A DNA stretch of 64,000 nt from Trichostrongylus colubriformis (lineage: Eukaryota > Nematoda > Chromadorea > Rhabditida > Trichostrongylidae): contig OZ022261.1 in assembly GCA_963978905.1 (NCBI GenBank), forward strand, positions 21,201,686 to 21,265,685, in the 5' to 3' direction. A program made the translations under genes and the position numbers. Below are positions 1 through 12,974 of this stretch, one piece after another. A model generated the notes under the pieces. It was not told where the DNA came from. It did not search any database and saw only the letters and a program-made list of their open reading frames with translations. Positions within the stretch are counted from its first letter, which is position 1. Each line of letters opens with the position of its first letter.

Positions 1-1190
1 ATTTGGTCCGCCAGGAGGAGGGGGGGTCGTAATTGCTGAGGTAGGCAGTGATCAAGAGAATTTCTTACGCTGAGGGTCTAAAGTGTGAGAAGAGAAATGA
101 TAAAACTGACTAGCTGGATTTGAACCCAAAACTAATTTAACATAATCATCATGGAATCTCATGCATGGCGCGATCCACAACGAAGCCAACCAACGTCAAT
201 GACCCTTTCATTGGTTCGCTGCCACCGATTTCACCTACAGAGACACCTCCGAAATTTATTAACTAGCCATGGAAGCGGAATCTATCCACAGTTATCACCG
301 TGGATGAATACTCCAGAAACTATGGGAAGGAAAAGAAAAATTAGCTGATATGGACCTATTTCATATCTTACTACGATCACAAGTACGTAATATAGTGTTG
401 GCGGCCACTATGCGGACCGGAAAAACGTTTGTATTCAGTGAGAATGTGGATGAAATCCTCATGCATGGCGCATCCCACAGAAAAGCTGACCGGCGCTTCT
501 CGCCTTCCCACTAGGCCTCCGAGAGCGAAGGATGCATACTGGAAAAATTTCAGTAACAATGAATCGATTTTTGGGAAGATTCGTGGAACGATCTCGCAAA
601 TTCGACGAAAAAAAGCTTTCCTCAACACACTTTTTTGAATTTTTCTTGCTTCATTTTGAAGATCTGGCATGGTTCAGGTAGTCATTCGAAAGCGCCAACC
701 TAGTAGACTCTGCCTCACCCAAACGAACTCATATGGTTAAGTTTGAAGGAAGTTATGGCCATTTCCGTGAAACACCCCGAAATTTTCCTCATCAAATCCT
801 CATCACCCTTCCCTCAAAATAACTTCCTTCATTTTTAAGATCTGGCATGGTTCAGGTGGTCATTCGAAAGCGCCAACCTAGTAGACTCTGCCTCACCCAA
901 ACGAACTCATATGGTTAAGTTTGAAGAAAGTTATGGCCATTTCCGTGGAACACCCCGAAATTTTCCTCATCAAATCCTCATCAAAAAACCCATATCGAGA
1001 ACTAAGCAACCATTGGGGAAAGCAAGCGGTCAGTAGATAGGCCTTAGGGAGTTATTAGGAAAACAGGTCACAGCTGCTTGAAAGATGGGCTCTAGGTAAA
1101 GTTTGAAGTGTTTTGATAATGTCGGAATTTAGTACGGGGAAGATAACGCGCTCCAACGCGATCGCCGCGTCGCACATCGCCTGAAATGAA
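1..1190. repeat. Composite dispersed repeat, copy 1
   Basis: Ordered blocks match 41265-41885: GGGGGGTCGTAATTG / AGGCAGTGATCAA, then ACTGACTAGCTGGATT, the ~178 bp unit, and near the right end GGGAAGATAACGCGCTCCA next to a CGCCGCGTCGC palindrome. The open frames inside (151-348, 429-638) are not supported as genes. Confidence 0.6.
643..990. repeat. Tandem pair of a ~178 bp unit
   Basis: Two head-to-tail copies with a period of 178 bp, e.g. GATCTGGCATGGTTCAGG at 661 and 839, nearly identical over about 150 bp. The same unit occurs inverted and duplicated at 12975-13322 and once at about 41500-41620. The period is close to 175-180 bp in both tandem sites. Confidence 0.88.
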
Positions 1191-1589
1191 CAATGAATTC
1201 AGTCAAATGTGTTTGATTCTTTGTGTTGTCGTTTCTATTTCGAATGTGTTTCAAGTGTTTCTATCTGCACTCCTTTCGATTCGCTCGTTTTGTTTTTTTT
1301 TCGGACTTTTTGGTTTCTGCAGGGAGGGATTTTATTTTCTCATCGCAAAAAAGAACGGGATGGGATCTCTTTCCCTGGGGTGGGAGGGAAAGGGAGGAAG
1401 GGAGGGAATTGTGTTCTCCACCTTTCGATCGCAAAAAGTTTTCTTGGGGTGGGAAGAAGGAAGGGAGGGTGTTTTCTTTGCCACGGAAAGCTGTTTTTTG
1501 AGAAAAACTGTGTTAACATTTAAAAATCCTTTATTGAAATGCAACAGATTGTAGCAAAACGAAAAATAACAATAATAGACGTAAAAGAG

Positions 1590-1770
1590 GGGGGGTCGTA
1601 TTGAGACCCCCTTTTGGGGGGGGGGTCGTATTTTTTGAAAATTTTCCTCATCTGGACGCTTGACCCTGTGGTGGGGCATGGCAGCCTTCAAGCGAGGCAG
1701 TATGGCATGGGTGGAGGAGGCAGGATGGCATGGTGGCATGGGTGCAGGAGGCAGTGTGGCATGGATGGAA
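1590..1770. repeat. G-run hairpin and degenerate GGCATGG tandem array
   Basis: GGGGGGGTCGTATT is repeated around a short C-rich arm (1590-1632), which can pair as a hairpin. It is followed at 1673-1765 by a degenerate minisatellite of GGCATGG / GGAGGCAG words. Nothing gene-like was seen here. Confidence 0.6.
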
Positions 1771-3229
1771 GTGCAGAGGTGACGCAGCCACGCTCTGCCG
1801 AGCTCCCAAGGGCAATCTATTCGGCAAGTCGTACTGGTGGCGCCGCGAGTGCGACGCCGCGAGGCGTAAGTAGCCTCACCCTTTAATCCTCAGTCTATAT
1901 AATGTGACTGCTCTGCGCCTGGCTGTAGAAACTTGCTCAAAAGCTTTTGAATCTTGCTTAAAAAATTAACTTTCGGATTAAAACGAGGATGTCTGAGATG
2001 GTTTGCTACACATCTAAACATTGTGACGTGAGAAGGCGTCAAAAGTAAAGGTGGAGGAACGAAACGAAAGAAGAGAAAGGAAAGTAATTGAGAGCGAGTG
2101 GATATAGGTTCATATAAGTCTATGAACAGAAGGAGCTCTGAATCGATATGCGTCCTACTTCTGCTGAGCATATCTAAATGGGACTGTTATGAAACAGTGA
2201 TGGTAAATCATTCAAATTCGCATGAAGATCCACAGACTTTGGACTTTCAACCGAAAAGAACATTATGTGTAGCGCCCACTTCAAACAAAATGTGTGATGT
2301 GCACCACGTTCTTGATCTATGGGTGTCTTTATAATGCTGAACGACTGTGCGAGCGAGGTAATCAATTTTTTCCCCTGCCATCTCGCATGTGATGGCACTC
2401 AACCTTCGTTCGCCAAAGAATGAGCCTGGAACCAAGAGGAAGCACGCTACCGGGGGATCTTCGGAGGGTGGGTCCTATTGATTTAGACAGGGTACAGCGG
2501 TGCGCTATAAACACTGTCTGCCTCTATGTGAAGATTCAGCGAGCCTAAACCATAAGTCCAGCACACGTAAGTATAATTGTGTAGTGCATGCGACTACAGG
2601 GGGTGTATCCTATCCCTTTCCGGCCGGAAATGGGACCCCGACGGGGTATGCTATGCGTCCCCAAGCGTTCGTTGGGGAGAAGGCCTGCCCTCCAAATCTC
2701 GGGGATGCGTCCCCGGCAAGGGGTAGAGAAGCGTCGGAAATACAGTTACCCCGTGGCCACGGAGCGAAACATTTGCACCAGCGCATGCTATTTCCTGAAA
2801 GAGTTGAAGGGTTTCTGCAAAACTGTTTTTAGCATCACAATCCTCGCGTTTGTTTTCAATTTTCCACTTTAGATTGATCGAAGAAAAGGTGCTGTTGTCT
2901 AAGCGAAATTCATGCCTTTGCACATCTTCTGCTTCTATTTTCCAATGCATGAACGTAACTTACGATTTGGTCGTGTTCTTGATGGCAGAGTTTTAACCAT
3001 GGGATGTTGTTGTCGTTCTACTCGCAAAATTTTCATGTTTGTGTTTGCTTTGTGGTCACTTGAGTTTTGAATTATTTTTCAACTGCTGCAACCCCAGAAA
3101 CTGCAGAGGGGTAGTTGGGGTCCTGATCACGAAATTCATATGTCACTCATTTCTGGCGCTAGTGCTATTTGGCGAAATCCTATGAAAAATTCAAAATGGA
3201 AGCACAGTCAGTTCTCTCTTTGACGATTT

Positions 3230-3560
3230 GACATACATTTTCTTTGTTGATGACATTCAGAACCAAATTAGTGCTACACAGTTCGGTAGAATTCGGTTAA
3301 AACCACTTGCTGCGCAAAACTGCCCCACTACTTATAGATGATGCCTTATGCGTTATCAGCACCTTCAAATAGCACTTCGTAGAAAGCTCCTGTAGTTGTA
3401 ATGGTTGAAAGTGTCGCACCGTGCGCTCCACCATCACATGCCTGCCTGACACACGATTGCACAAAAGGTTATTTGAAAGTACGCGTCATTGCAACTCTGC
3501 GTTTTTTCCTCCCCACGGAGCTCCCAGCAGCACAGCATACGGTCCCAGGGTTATACGCAT
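3230..3560. repeat. Dispersed repeat, inverted copy of 39560-39900
   Basis: Blocks such as AGGTTATTTGAAAG, ATTGCAACTCTGCGT, GGAGCTCCC and CTTATGCGT.ATCAGCACCTT occur here and, reverse complemented and in the same order, at 39560-39900. No coding capacity. Confidence 0.65.
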
Positions 3561-4053
3561 AAATTCAACGGCGCGAAAAAAAAAACTCATTCACGTAGGT
3601 ATAGACGCAAGAAACAAGGATTGAGCTTCATTTCAAAGAGTTCAACAGACAGCAAATCGCATGTGGTAGCCCTAGTCCAGTTGGCCAGTTCTTTCGATGT
3701 GGTGTAACATAGACGGGACTTGTGATATTGATGTGTTTAACCCATGGCAAACATATTCCTATGATATGAACAGTATTCCAGCGACCAGTTCCCACTGTGA
3801 TTGATGGATACCCATGATTTTGAAACAATGGATGTGGATCATCGTCTAAATCTGTGGAGGGAGCACCGGGGTCGAGTTAACTTCCGCACGTAATGAGCCT
3901 TCGCCCCTTAATGGACAGAGCAGCTTTTGTCCAGAAACAGAAAAAGAAATCGGTGCTACTGGAATAAGGGGGGAGGGGGGTTCTAGACAAATAATAGGCA
4001 CGGTTTTCGCTTGGTTGTAAGGGAAGTTCTGGCCGGTTTTTCCCGTTCACAAG

Positions 4054-4293
4054 ATGAATTCAAATCTGAGGGTTCGTGAACATGAATCAGCTTACATATT
4101 GTGCTCCTTGGATAGACAAGAAGTTGCTCTTCCTAAGTATATGTCTTGTTTGGAATGCCACGAGGTTTTCGAATTATTTTTTAAGTACTGCGAAGATGGC
4201 ACTTTTCAGATGACTTCACTTCACGAGGTCTTACTAAGCCGAGTCCCATCGAAGGTGCCCCACAAATGTAAGTGCTGCAAGGGGAGGGGGTAA
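4054..4293 (+). CDS. Small ORF with CxxC and CxCC motifs, doubtful
   Basis: 79 codons from ATG to TAA, containing SCLECHEVFELFFKYCEDG and, near the end, HKCKCCKGRG, so the cysteines are spaced like a degenerate zinc-binding pair. No splice signals or family match supports it and it stands alone in repeat-rich DNA. It could equally be chance or a remnant of a transposon-encoded protein. Confidence 0.15.
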   Translation: MNSNLRVREHESAYILCSLDRQEVALPKYMSCLECHEVFELFFKYCEDGTFQMTSLHEVLLSRVPSKVPHKCKCCKGRG

Positions 4294-6424
4294 AGCATTG
4301 GAGAATTGATTGCTCGAATTTTCAATTGATCAAATCGTTTTAACTGAAACGGCACAGAGCGATGAGCGTCCACACTTGCAAGGGACATTCAAAAGTATTG
4401 GCCCTCCACACACAAACTCCACTAACCACCTCAAGAAGCCTTGATTTGGAAAAAACCAAAAAAATGGGTGCCGCGGGACCCCTCAGAGCAACTATGCGCA
4501 AGCGCATTTTCCACAAATCCAATTCCAGTAATTGAGACAGTTGCAGGCTAAAGCCCTTACTCGTGCATCAGATTCACCATATCTAGCGCTAACTAAGCCC
4601 CAGTTTCCCAAACATCTGGATGGCTCCTTTAGTAGCAGTGTGTTCAAAAAGAATGGTGATTTGAGTCGACTTTTTTTTTTGATTTCGCTCTACATGAAAC
4701 ATAAACCCTTCATCAAAATGAGATTGCAAATATCCATAATAATCCCAAAAAAGTAACAGATCAAATGGTGCTTATTCTGAAGAAATGCGCAAGGCTTTCA
4801 GCCTCAGTTTAGGGGAAGCTTCTAATCCTCTCAGATGAGCGTAGGTAAAAATATGCACTTCAGCGTAAAATTGATGACTGTAGAGAGGTGTTGGGGAAGA
4901 TACAGCAGCGCGAAATCTCCTTCCCCCCAGGCTTACAGGACATAAAAGCCATACTATACAGGACAAAAAAAAATGTAAATCCGCCTCAACCGCATCGATT
5001 CTTTGTAACACTCGAGCCCCGGCTGGCGCTATACCACTCTGGGCTCCAACCATCGGTTATGGCGCAGAGCACAGTGAAGTGCCCCAGCTAACTCCAGGTA
5101 GCTTCGAACAGTCTAGCTAGACTCCCGGTAAACGAACGAAAAATAATCATAAAAAGTGTTCGAGAGAACATAAAGTCAAATGCAGTAAATTATTCAGACA
5201 TTGAAGAACTGAATCTCACCCTTCTAGTTCTGACACGCTTTTGCAATAAGAAATGATGTAATCATAAGATAATGCTCGTGTCCTTAAAGCCAAGATTGTC
5301 CAGGAGACAGATATCATTCAAAGCGATGAACTTTTCGAATGTCATCACCTTAAGAATAACTCCAGCTCGCCGGAGCTTTTAGCAGTGGGGTGCTGACATC
5401 CCAAGGCAAGTCAAAAGCTCACTCTCTCCTTGATTCTTTGAGGAGGCAACGCAGAAGAGTTGAAATAGTAAGTTTGACGTCGCCTAACCCTTAGCCACGA
5501 TGGACTGCATATTCGGCCCTGTGTCAAAACTAATGGTGATTGCTTCAGAGTTTGGTAGTATTTCATATGCAAGGAACAACACACAACTACTCCTTTTTTT
5601 GGGCCTCGCTCATACTTTCACATGACATTTATTTGATTTCCGTGATTTCGCCGCACTCTGAAGAATCGATAGCTGTAGATTCTACGCTCAAATAAAGCAA
5701 AGGAGAAAGTGTCAGCTGGGGATCAGCAGTTTAGACCAAATAACTCGCTCTAAAAACGAAGGAGCACAGCCTCTTGCACACATTGCATAGACTGCGCCTA
5801 GTCGACGACCATCTGCAGTTACAAATGGCCAAAATGCACCCACTTTCTGCACGAAGAAAGACCCACTTTCATAGTGTGAAGAGTACTAAGTGAGTCTCTC
5901 GTCAGAGGAAGACTCGTAGGGTGATCGCCAAGTCGTTTAGGGCGACAGGGAAAACTCCGTTCCCGATTTCAAGGAGCACCAATCTATTCACCTTCCGCGA
6001 GTTCGGCTGAACATTAAATTAAGTGGTTAGCCAGATCAGAAAACGGAATGACACTCAATGGGTACGCGACCATTTTTTATAGTGCCGTACACCGATCATA
6101 CACCAAAGGAGCCCTTAGAGATATTTGCCACTGCGGCAGGAGCGTGGGTATGTCACCATTTCAGATTAGATAGCCACAAAAGTGAACGGTCCCTATCCAA
6201 ACCCGAGAAATTACTGACAATTTCTCCAAAGTGACAAAATATGAATATATGTTTGAATAACTACCTCCTCGTCTATACCTCGCCAACTGCTCAAGTTTTT
6301 AAGCCTGCAATAACATTGAAAATATAAGAAAGCTATAGAAAGTATTGTCTGAAACCGAATAGTGTGCAAAAAAGTGTATGAGACAATTAAAGACTTCCAT
6401 AGTTCTACAACAAAAGTATCAAAA

Positions 6425-6540
6425 AAGACTTTCGCAAAATTGGTTGCGAAAGGATCTTGAGCTTTTATCAGAAGCTGCCGGCGCCTAGCGCCTTTATCAA
6501 ACATGAGTGGCGGCAGCAGCAAGTCGGTAAGGTACGAATA
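6425..6540 (-). repeat. Penelope-type tail fragment, minus orientation
   Basis: On the minus strand it carries TTTGATAAAGGCGCTAGGCG followed by CCGGCAGC, then CTTTCGCAACCAATTTTGCG. It matches the stretch downstream of the GIY-YIG fragment at 40.7 kb. It lies back to back with the plus-strand copy at 6575. Confidence 0.65.
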
Positions 6541-6574
6541 CATCAGGGTGATTCTCGAACACAGTCTCTCAGTT

Positions 6575-6840
6575 AGATCTAATTTGTACCAACACGCTTG
6601 GTTTATCTATTTTTTGCCTCGCTTTCTAATTTTCAGACTTGATGAAGGCGATTAGCGCCGAAAGCTTGCCTGAACGGTTCAAAAATTTTGCAACAACATT
6701 TTGCAACCAATCTTGCAAAAGCTTTTTTGAGACTTTCGGAACAAGACTTTAGAAGTCTCACCTCCTCTGTATACACATCTGGATCAACATGAAGCTCGGA
6801 CACAGAACAATGCTCACGTTTTGCAGAAAGTCAACTTTGA
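6575..6840 (+). repeat. Penelope-type tail fragment, plus orientation
   Basis: TCTAATTTGTAC, ACTTGATGAAGGCGATTAGC then GCCGAAAGCTTGCC, TTTGCAACCAATC, AGAAGTCTCAC and CACATCTGGATCA line up in order with 40690-40920. No coding part remains. Confidence 0.7.
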
Positions 6841-9097
6841 AGGGAAATGGAGAGGTCAGTCAAGGATGGATCATGCGCTCCAGGTTCAAAAGGCCACGCA
6901 GCTGCGAGCATCGTATCAAAGATTATCCTTTAATAATCTTCTACTGCACAACTGCTAGAATTTAAGAACATACTGACGTGCGATTTACTCTGCTTCCTCG
7001 ATTCCATGCCCGACTGGCGAGCAGTATTGAAAGCGCAGCCTGTGGTGGCACGGACTTAAAATGATTTCTCGTTTACAAACTCGCAGAAAAGGCTGTTTGA
7101 GGCGAAGTTTGCGAACAAAATAAATCATACAATTCTTAAAAAAGAAAAGCGATGGCAGTTGTGATTTCACCGAAAATAGTTTGCTTGTTCACGAAATAAT
7201 ACATGAACACGATAACTTCCAGAAACTAAGAGCATCAGATAAACTTTTGCCTACATGACATGCAATGGACAAGTGTGATATATTGAACAAACGCAGTCCG
7301 CGAGTGAATATTACTTCCTGCATATTCACATTAAGAAACAAAATAATTTCATGAATCGTTAGATAAATTCAGGATGACTAAAAACCTAACAGTTTGCCTG
7401 GCTTAACTATGTTTCTGGTGGAGCACACTTCTAGAGCGTAAGAGGAAATTAACTCGATAACTTAACCTATGAAGTGCATCAAGGATCCTGAGATGGATTT
7501 TAAGCTGACTTTTTCTGCTCAATTCGCCATTTTAGTTGAGTAAAGCTGATTTTCATGATTAATATACTACATAACCCTATCACGCATTTTCCATCGAATT
7601 CAAAGCAGAGAATAATGGCGACAGCCACAGAAACAGATGTCAATTTAGCGACGAGGGCCGGAAAAGCTAGTGCGAAGAAAACGTGCTGCTAATGTAATAG
7701 GAAGCCGAGCTAGGCGTCCGGCGCTATTTGCCTAAGTTTTTGGCCTAAGCCTTGGTACAGGCTACAGTCTTACTTTAGAGCCCCTAGCCCCCTAGAGTTA
7801 GACTTAGGTGACACTTGAGTCAAACTGAGGATTGCAGAAAGGTTTCAATAGGGACAACAGCGCGACAATGACTGCCCACCCCTCCCCCACTGCAGTAACC
7901 AAAAACTTTAAGGGATATTGCTTTTGTCAGACAAGTAGCGGTTCCATCTATTATAATGATCGACTAGTGTCTGGTTTTTGAATGCATATAACTAGGTTGT
8001 AGGTTTTGAGTTACTGAACAGATATTAAAAGAGAGCTATGAAGATTATGTATAGTGATCTTCTTTTCGGAACAGTGAGGTACTGCAAACAAGGCAACAAA
8101 TTTGACACATAAAGACATAATGGTTGAATTCCATTCATCGTCTAATCACATTTCAATGACGATTGCGAACCAATAACATCACAAGCACAGTCTCAATGCG
8201 AAGAAGTAGCACTAATCAGACGAATGCTATTTTAGGTTATGACGGGGAAAAAAGAAGCCTCCAGAAAGGACGGTGAGTAATACATGAAAATCGAATGGAA
8301 CCAAGATTAATAAATCCGATAAAAATAATGCAGTTAACAAAGCTCATTCTGAAACGTGTGGCGGTCACTCACACCCTGTTAAAACTGAAATAATATCGAT
8401 CACAGCAGTTGAGATTTCCAGCGGACGCGCGCTGACGCACTGCGCTTTGCCGTGGAGCTCCGCTTTGATCGCGACTGCATTGAGTTGCCAGCACGCCTTA
8501 TTGCTGGCTTTCAAGGGCTTGTACTTATTTGGAAGTATCATAGTCAAATAATACTGTACTAGGCTACATAAATGGTGAATACACAGCTTTTCAATAACTG
8601 TTGGTCGCCGAAAAACCGCTGCACCGTGGCGCTCCGACAATTGCGGTAACCTTTTTTATTTTTCATTTTTGATATTCGCCGCAGCACGCGATGTGGCGAA
8701 TAGCATGGAATGCGGGTTCGAGTCCCGTCCGAGACCAAAGCTTTCGCTCATAACTCAGCGTACTTGTAACAATAACTACGGTTACGCTCACGAGGATCTT
8801 AAGGAGTGGCCTGATCTTTTGATGTAATCGAGATTGTGATCTATAGGAACTCCCGAATAATTGCAACACAACGCTCATAAGCTTTAGCAGGGGATTAAAT
8901 AGATGGCTTCATTTTGTAGTCCCTGAAACCATGGAAGAACTCATCATCGCCATCGAGGCGGTGATCCATGCTGTTTCCTCGTCTGGCGGGGGGTGGGGGG
9001 GGGGGTCAAGACTGTATGACAAGTCTGCATGAGGAATACCCGGGGAGAGGTACGGCTCCGTTCTTTTGTCGCCGCACATTGAAGGCGCTTGTAAATA

Positions 9098-9230
9098 CAG
9101 TCCATTTCGGAGCGCTAGATAGGGCGTGATCTGAGTGGCGAGAGTAAGAGTGGTGGCGGGATGAGAGAGTTTGACACACTCTCGCCCAAGTCCGTAGGCC
9201 ACGCCCTGTCAGGCGCTCCGAAATGAACTG
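9098..9230. mobile_element. TA-flanked MITE, copy 1
   Basis: Palindromic element whose ends read CAGTCCATTTCGGAGCGC and its near inverse, flanked by TA on both sides (9096-9097 and 9231-9232), as for Tc1/mariner-type insertion. The interior holds short repeats of CTCACTCTCGCCAC type. Related copies are at 42864 and 46815. Confidence 0.8.
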
Positions 9231-10318
9231 TATCTACTCCTGTTCTTATAGGCTTACGATAAAGACCTCTATACTCTGTACTCTGTTCTGCTCCGCTAAT
9301 TCCTTTCATTTACCACAATACCACTGACCACCGTCTCACAGTAAAAAAGGTTAAATCTCTTCAGCCTCTAGCGCCCACGACAGAACTATTGAAAAATGAT
9401 CAGTGTATCACTGATGTTCCCAACTAGCAAGGACTTCATAAGTCACATACGCTTGTCAGATAGCTGATCTGGTTGGCTCCCATTTGTGGTTGTGATAAGG
9501 GATGCGAAACAGAAAATCAAGCACTCACAGAACCAGGGAAATCGGAAGAGGGAATCGTTCTCTAAGACACATCTGAATATGATTGCAATTGCGCGTTCCT
9601 TTACTATATGAGACAACCACTTGAGCTAGCACCACTTACCGTGCGCGTCGCATTGCGAAGGGAGCTCTTTTCATACTGAATGTACAGTAAAAATCGAGCC
9701 TATTCTGTAGTATTCAATTGAGTGAATTGCGTAGTAGTACGCGCGAGCCCAGCTGAGGTTGTCTGGCCTCGTCCTTCGCGTTAAAACCGATAATTCCGAT
9801 CGATAGCCAATGGCTCGATAGTATTGCCACCCTTTTAGCGCCAGTAACTCATTGGTGTGGCAGCTACCCTTGGCCCTCTGCGCAAAAACCTATTGTTTCG
9901 ACGAACATCGACTGATGGAATTTTCATCGTTGTGGCCTTACTCACCCGTGGAGTGCTCTGTGAAGGATCATGTTGTAGGAGGTTTAATGAGGAGCGGTTA
10001 ATATAGTTGGTATTGGGGTAGAATGCTCTATGGATGAATAGCGTGTGCACATTGGTAGTGCATTGTGGAGGGTTTATAATCGGGTGTGCCTCTCATTATC
10101 AAACGAGGTCCTAGGCACTCTATAAGGTAATGAATACAGGCATGTGTAGCGCGAAAGGGAAAGTTAGGAACACTAGAGGCAACGATCAGCGCTGGGTTCT
10201 GGTGGAACACCAGAACATGCTCCAATACTCTGTAAGCGTTCGCTGAAACCTCTTCTCTTCTCATGATTGATGACTCACTAAATTCCGCGGGGTTACGGTA
10301 CTAACCTATATATTTCAG

Positions 10319-10566
10319 GTCCGACCCGCCTGGGTGACGGTTGGGACACACGAATCTAGGTCGTGACCCTGTGACAGCCTGTAGCCTTTGCCCTGTGACA
10401 TGAATAATTCAGACAATTTGACTAAACAACGGAACAGACTTGCAAGGAGGACACAATTTACATGAACAAGTTGTCTGAATTATTTAAGGCTTAGGTCAAA
10501 GGCCACGGGCTGTTATAGGGTCACGGCCTAGATTCGTGCGTCCCAACCTATACCCGACCCGCCTAG
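10319..10566. mobile_element. Palindromic MITE (GACCCGCC ends)
   Basis: Arms of about 100 bp: the left begins CCGACCCGCCTGGGTGACGG, the right ends with its near inverse. They share ACGAATCTAGG and AATAATTCAGACAA, with a short unpaired centre near 10440. No coding capacity. Confidence 0.8.
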
Positions 10567-10850
10567 AGGACAAAGAGGGAACGCTCGAGCCACCGAACCT
10601 GGTCTCCTCGGACCCATTCGCCAGCTGCCCCGACTACTGTGCTTCCATCGTCACCACCGAGCCCACCACGTCCACCTCAGCGACCGGACTGATCCCCACT
10701 GCTTTAATTCATAATGATTCTGTATTATTCTAGTCCTTGTCCTAACAGACGCACTGAGGGACCACGTGCCAAAACCACCAACACGACTACTCATTTCTGC
10801 CCCTCTACACAAAATACCGACGATTTCGCTTGATACTGATCGATCGTCAT

Positions 10851-11108
10851 AAGGCCGCTGTCATACTTTACGTGTTTCCTTCAATTTCATTCCGGCACCA
10901 GCGTCAAACTGACGCAATCATTTGCCTGCCGCAGACAACGGCATCAATCTGATAACGCGCACCGTTTGCAGATCGTGGCAAGAGCCCACGATTTCGATTT
11001 CGAATCCTGGCGTAGAGCCATATTATGCCATATCGAGTTTGAATTCCTCAACTGACTCAAATTAATTCGTCAACTGACGCAGGCACGTAAAGTATGACCG
11101 TGGCCTAA
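10851..11108. mobile_element. Foldback element with GGCCGC..TCATACTTTACG termini
   Basis: Starts AAGGCCGCTGTCATACTTTA and ends with the near inverse, CGTAAAGTATGACCGTGGCC. Interior includes CCGGCACCAGCGTCA and AACTGACGCA palindromic words shared with the 55024 element. Member of the shared-terminus group. Confidence 0.75.
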
Positions 11109-12552
11109 ATCTGTAAAAACTTCACCTCTGCAGGAGTATGCACCCATTGTTGTGGTACGAAGGTAGCCCTCCTCCCAGTCACATGTTATAGGTTATTAGT
11201 GTCACTACAGTGTCGCACATCGTGTAGCTGACTTTTGGTCTTGGCTTCGTCTGCTTTGCCCTCCCCAGTCTTCGTCTGCAACATCTGCCTCTCACGTATA
11301 TACTTCTATTCTCTGCTCAATTCAGTACATACGATACGCAAGTAGTCAAACTCTGTACCTAGACACTAGTGGTTAGGCCGATGGACTCATGTCCGGCGGG
11401 CCATGAGTCCGCCTCCTTGCTGCTCATACTCTTCTGCCTTTGTCCAGCATTGCTCCTGTAGGTATGGCCTCAGGAAATTTACTCGTGTCAAGAATTATTT
11501 TTAAAGATATGGAACCTATCAGTATCTATCGCACACCTTCGGATTCATCTTTTGGTTCATCTTCAGTCTTCATTCACATTTCATCACAAAAGTAATAATC
11601 ACAAACAAAATGCTGAAAGCAGAAATACTCCCTCGTAGTGAATGCAACATACAAAAAAGCTCATCATACTCTAGAATGTCACTATTACTTTTCAAATTAG
11701 GTGAAAATGCTTACGGAAGAGCAACTTCAAATTGCATTGGGTGAGCTTCAAGATATTTATTTTGTTGTGTACCGAAAAACTGAGTGTAAAATTTTTGAGA
11801 TCTGGGGCACAGAGTGGTAATGGAAAGGGGTCCCGCCTAAACACGGTGAGCCAAAAGTGAGCGCATTGATGCTTGAGCGCGACCCATGGGCTGAGGACAG
11901 ACTCGCTTATCTCCCGCTCTGCGACGGCCACTCTTTGGCTTGGCTATTGACACTCACTCTACAGTGATGCAGAGTGTGCGAAAAGTGGGTCACGATGAAA
12001 CTCAGTGATGGGAACGAGATCTCTAAGAATTCTCTGGCTCTGAGCTGTTTCATTCCAACCTTTTCCCACTGAACTACAAAGCTCCTTAACTTACCTATTC
12101 GACAACCTAGCAATTTATCTGTACTAGCAAGAAGTGCCATTCTTATTACGCTAATAATGGAAATTTCGTACGGCTGAGATGTCGGAATTTCCCGTCTTTC
12201 AGGAAATGTTATGTTGAAGGTTTTGATACACTTCTACTGCTTTCGGTACATTAACAGTGAGACTGGGTGGTGGATCACCTCATTGTGGAGTAGTATTTTG
12301 ATGTATTCATGTGTGTTTGTTGTCTCTATAGTGACTCGCTAATGGGTATGATGCTCGTCGTCGTGGTCTTTGCTGAAATAAGCTCCGATCAAATACGTAC
12401 TCTTCTTCTTCGAGGATTCTTTAACCCACACTTGATCGTGCCTAACATATTCAACACACATGGTATATCCGGACAAATGACCACAGCATCCGTCTTATGT
12501 GCTTTGCTGGAATTGGAGACTTGTTTTAATTTGTGCTTGTACAGCTTACTTC

Positions 12553-12729
12553 AGGCCGCGGTCATACTTTACGGTGCCGGCGGCAGGGCGTGGCTGTGTA
12601 TCTCTGCGTCTCCGCCTACGCTACCCTGCCTCGTTGCCTGCGTCATCTCTGCACCTTCCCCATGCCACTCTCTCTCGCTGCCCGTGAAGGCAGCCACGTC
12701 CTGCTGGCGATAATGTAACCGCGGCCTTA
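12553..12729. mobile_element. Foldback element, shared terminus, GC-rich interior
   Basis: Starts AGGCCGCGGTCATACTTTAC and ends GTAACCGCGGCCTT. The interior (GTGCCGGCGGCAGGGCGTGG ... CGTCTCCGCC) resembles the 55945 element. The open frames across it (12309-12713 and shadows) are therefore artefacts. Confidence 0.75.
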
Positions 12730-12974
12730 CGATTTGTTCCGTAAATCTTGACAATTTTTGTAAAGCATTGTATATGACCATAGTACGAATTACACTTTCA
12801 CAAAGGGTGTATAACGCAATGAGATTGGTTATAAGACACCAAAAACTTTATTCATTCTATAAATTTGAAATAATTACATAGCATTGGCGATTTGACCCCA
12901 GTACGTGCATTTTTGCACGCTTGGTGTTCCTAATGGCTGCGTAGTTTTTATATGGAAGTCGAGTCCATGAAGTG

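Noticed and set aside
1332..1739. 135-codon minus-strand frame, the longest in the window
   Set aside because: Antisense to G-rich low-complexity DNA and a tandem array; rich in Pro/Lys/Phe by composition and without motifs.
8365..8640. Minus-strand frame with a protein-like stretch (KYKPLKASNKACWQLNAVAI) and an internal TTATTTCAG
   Set aside because: Considered as a HEAT-repeat/importin-like exon, but no motif could be matched and the other splice border is missing.
8690..8742. tRNA gene
   Set aside because: Only the T-arm half is present; no acceptor pairing, D-arm or anticodon arm.
12309..12713. 134-codon plus-strand frame with hydrophobic start
   Set aside because: Its second half is the foldback element at 12553-12729.
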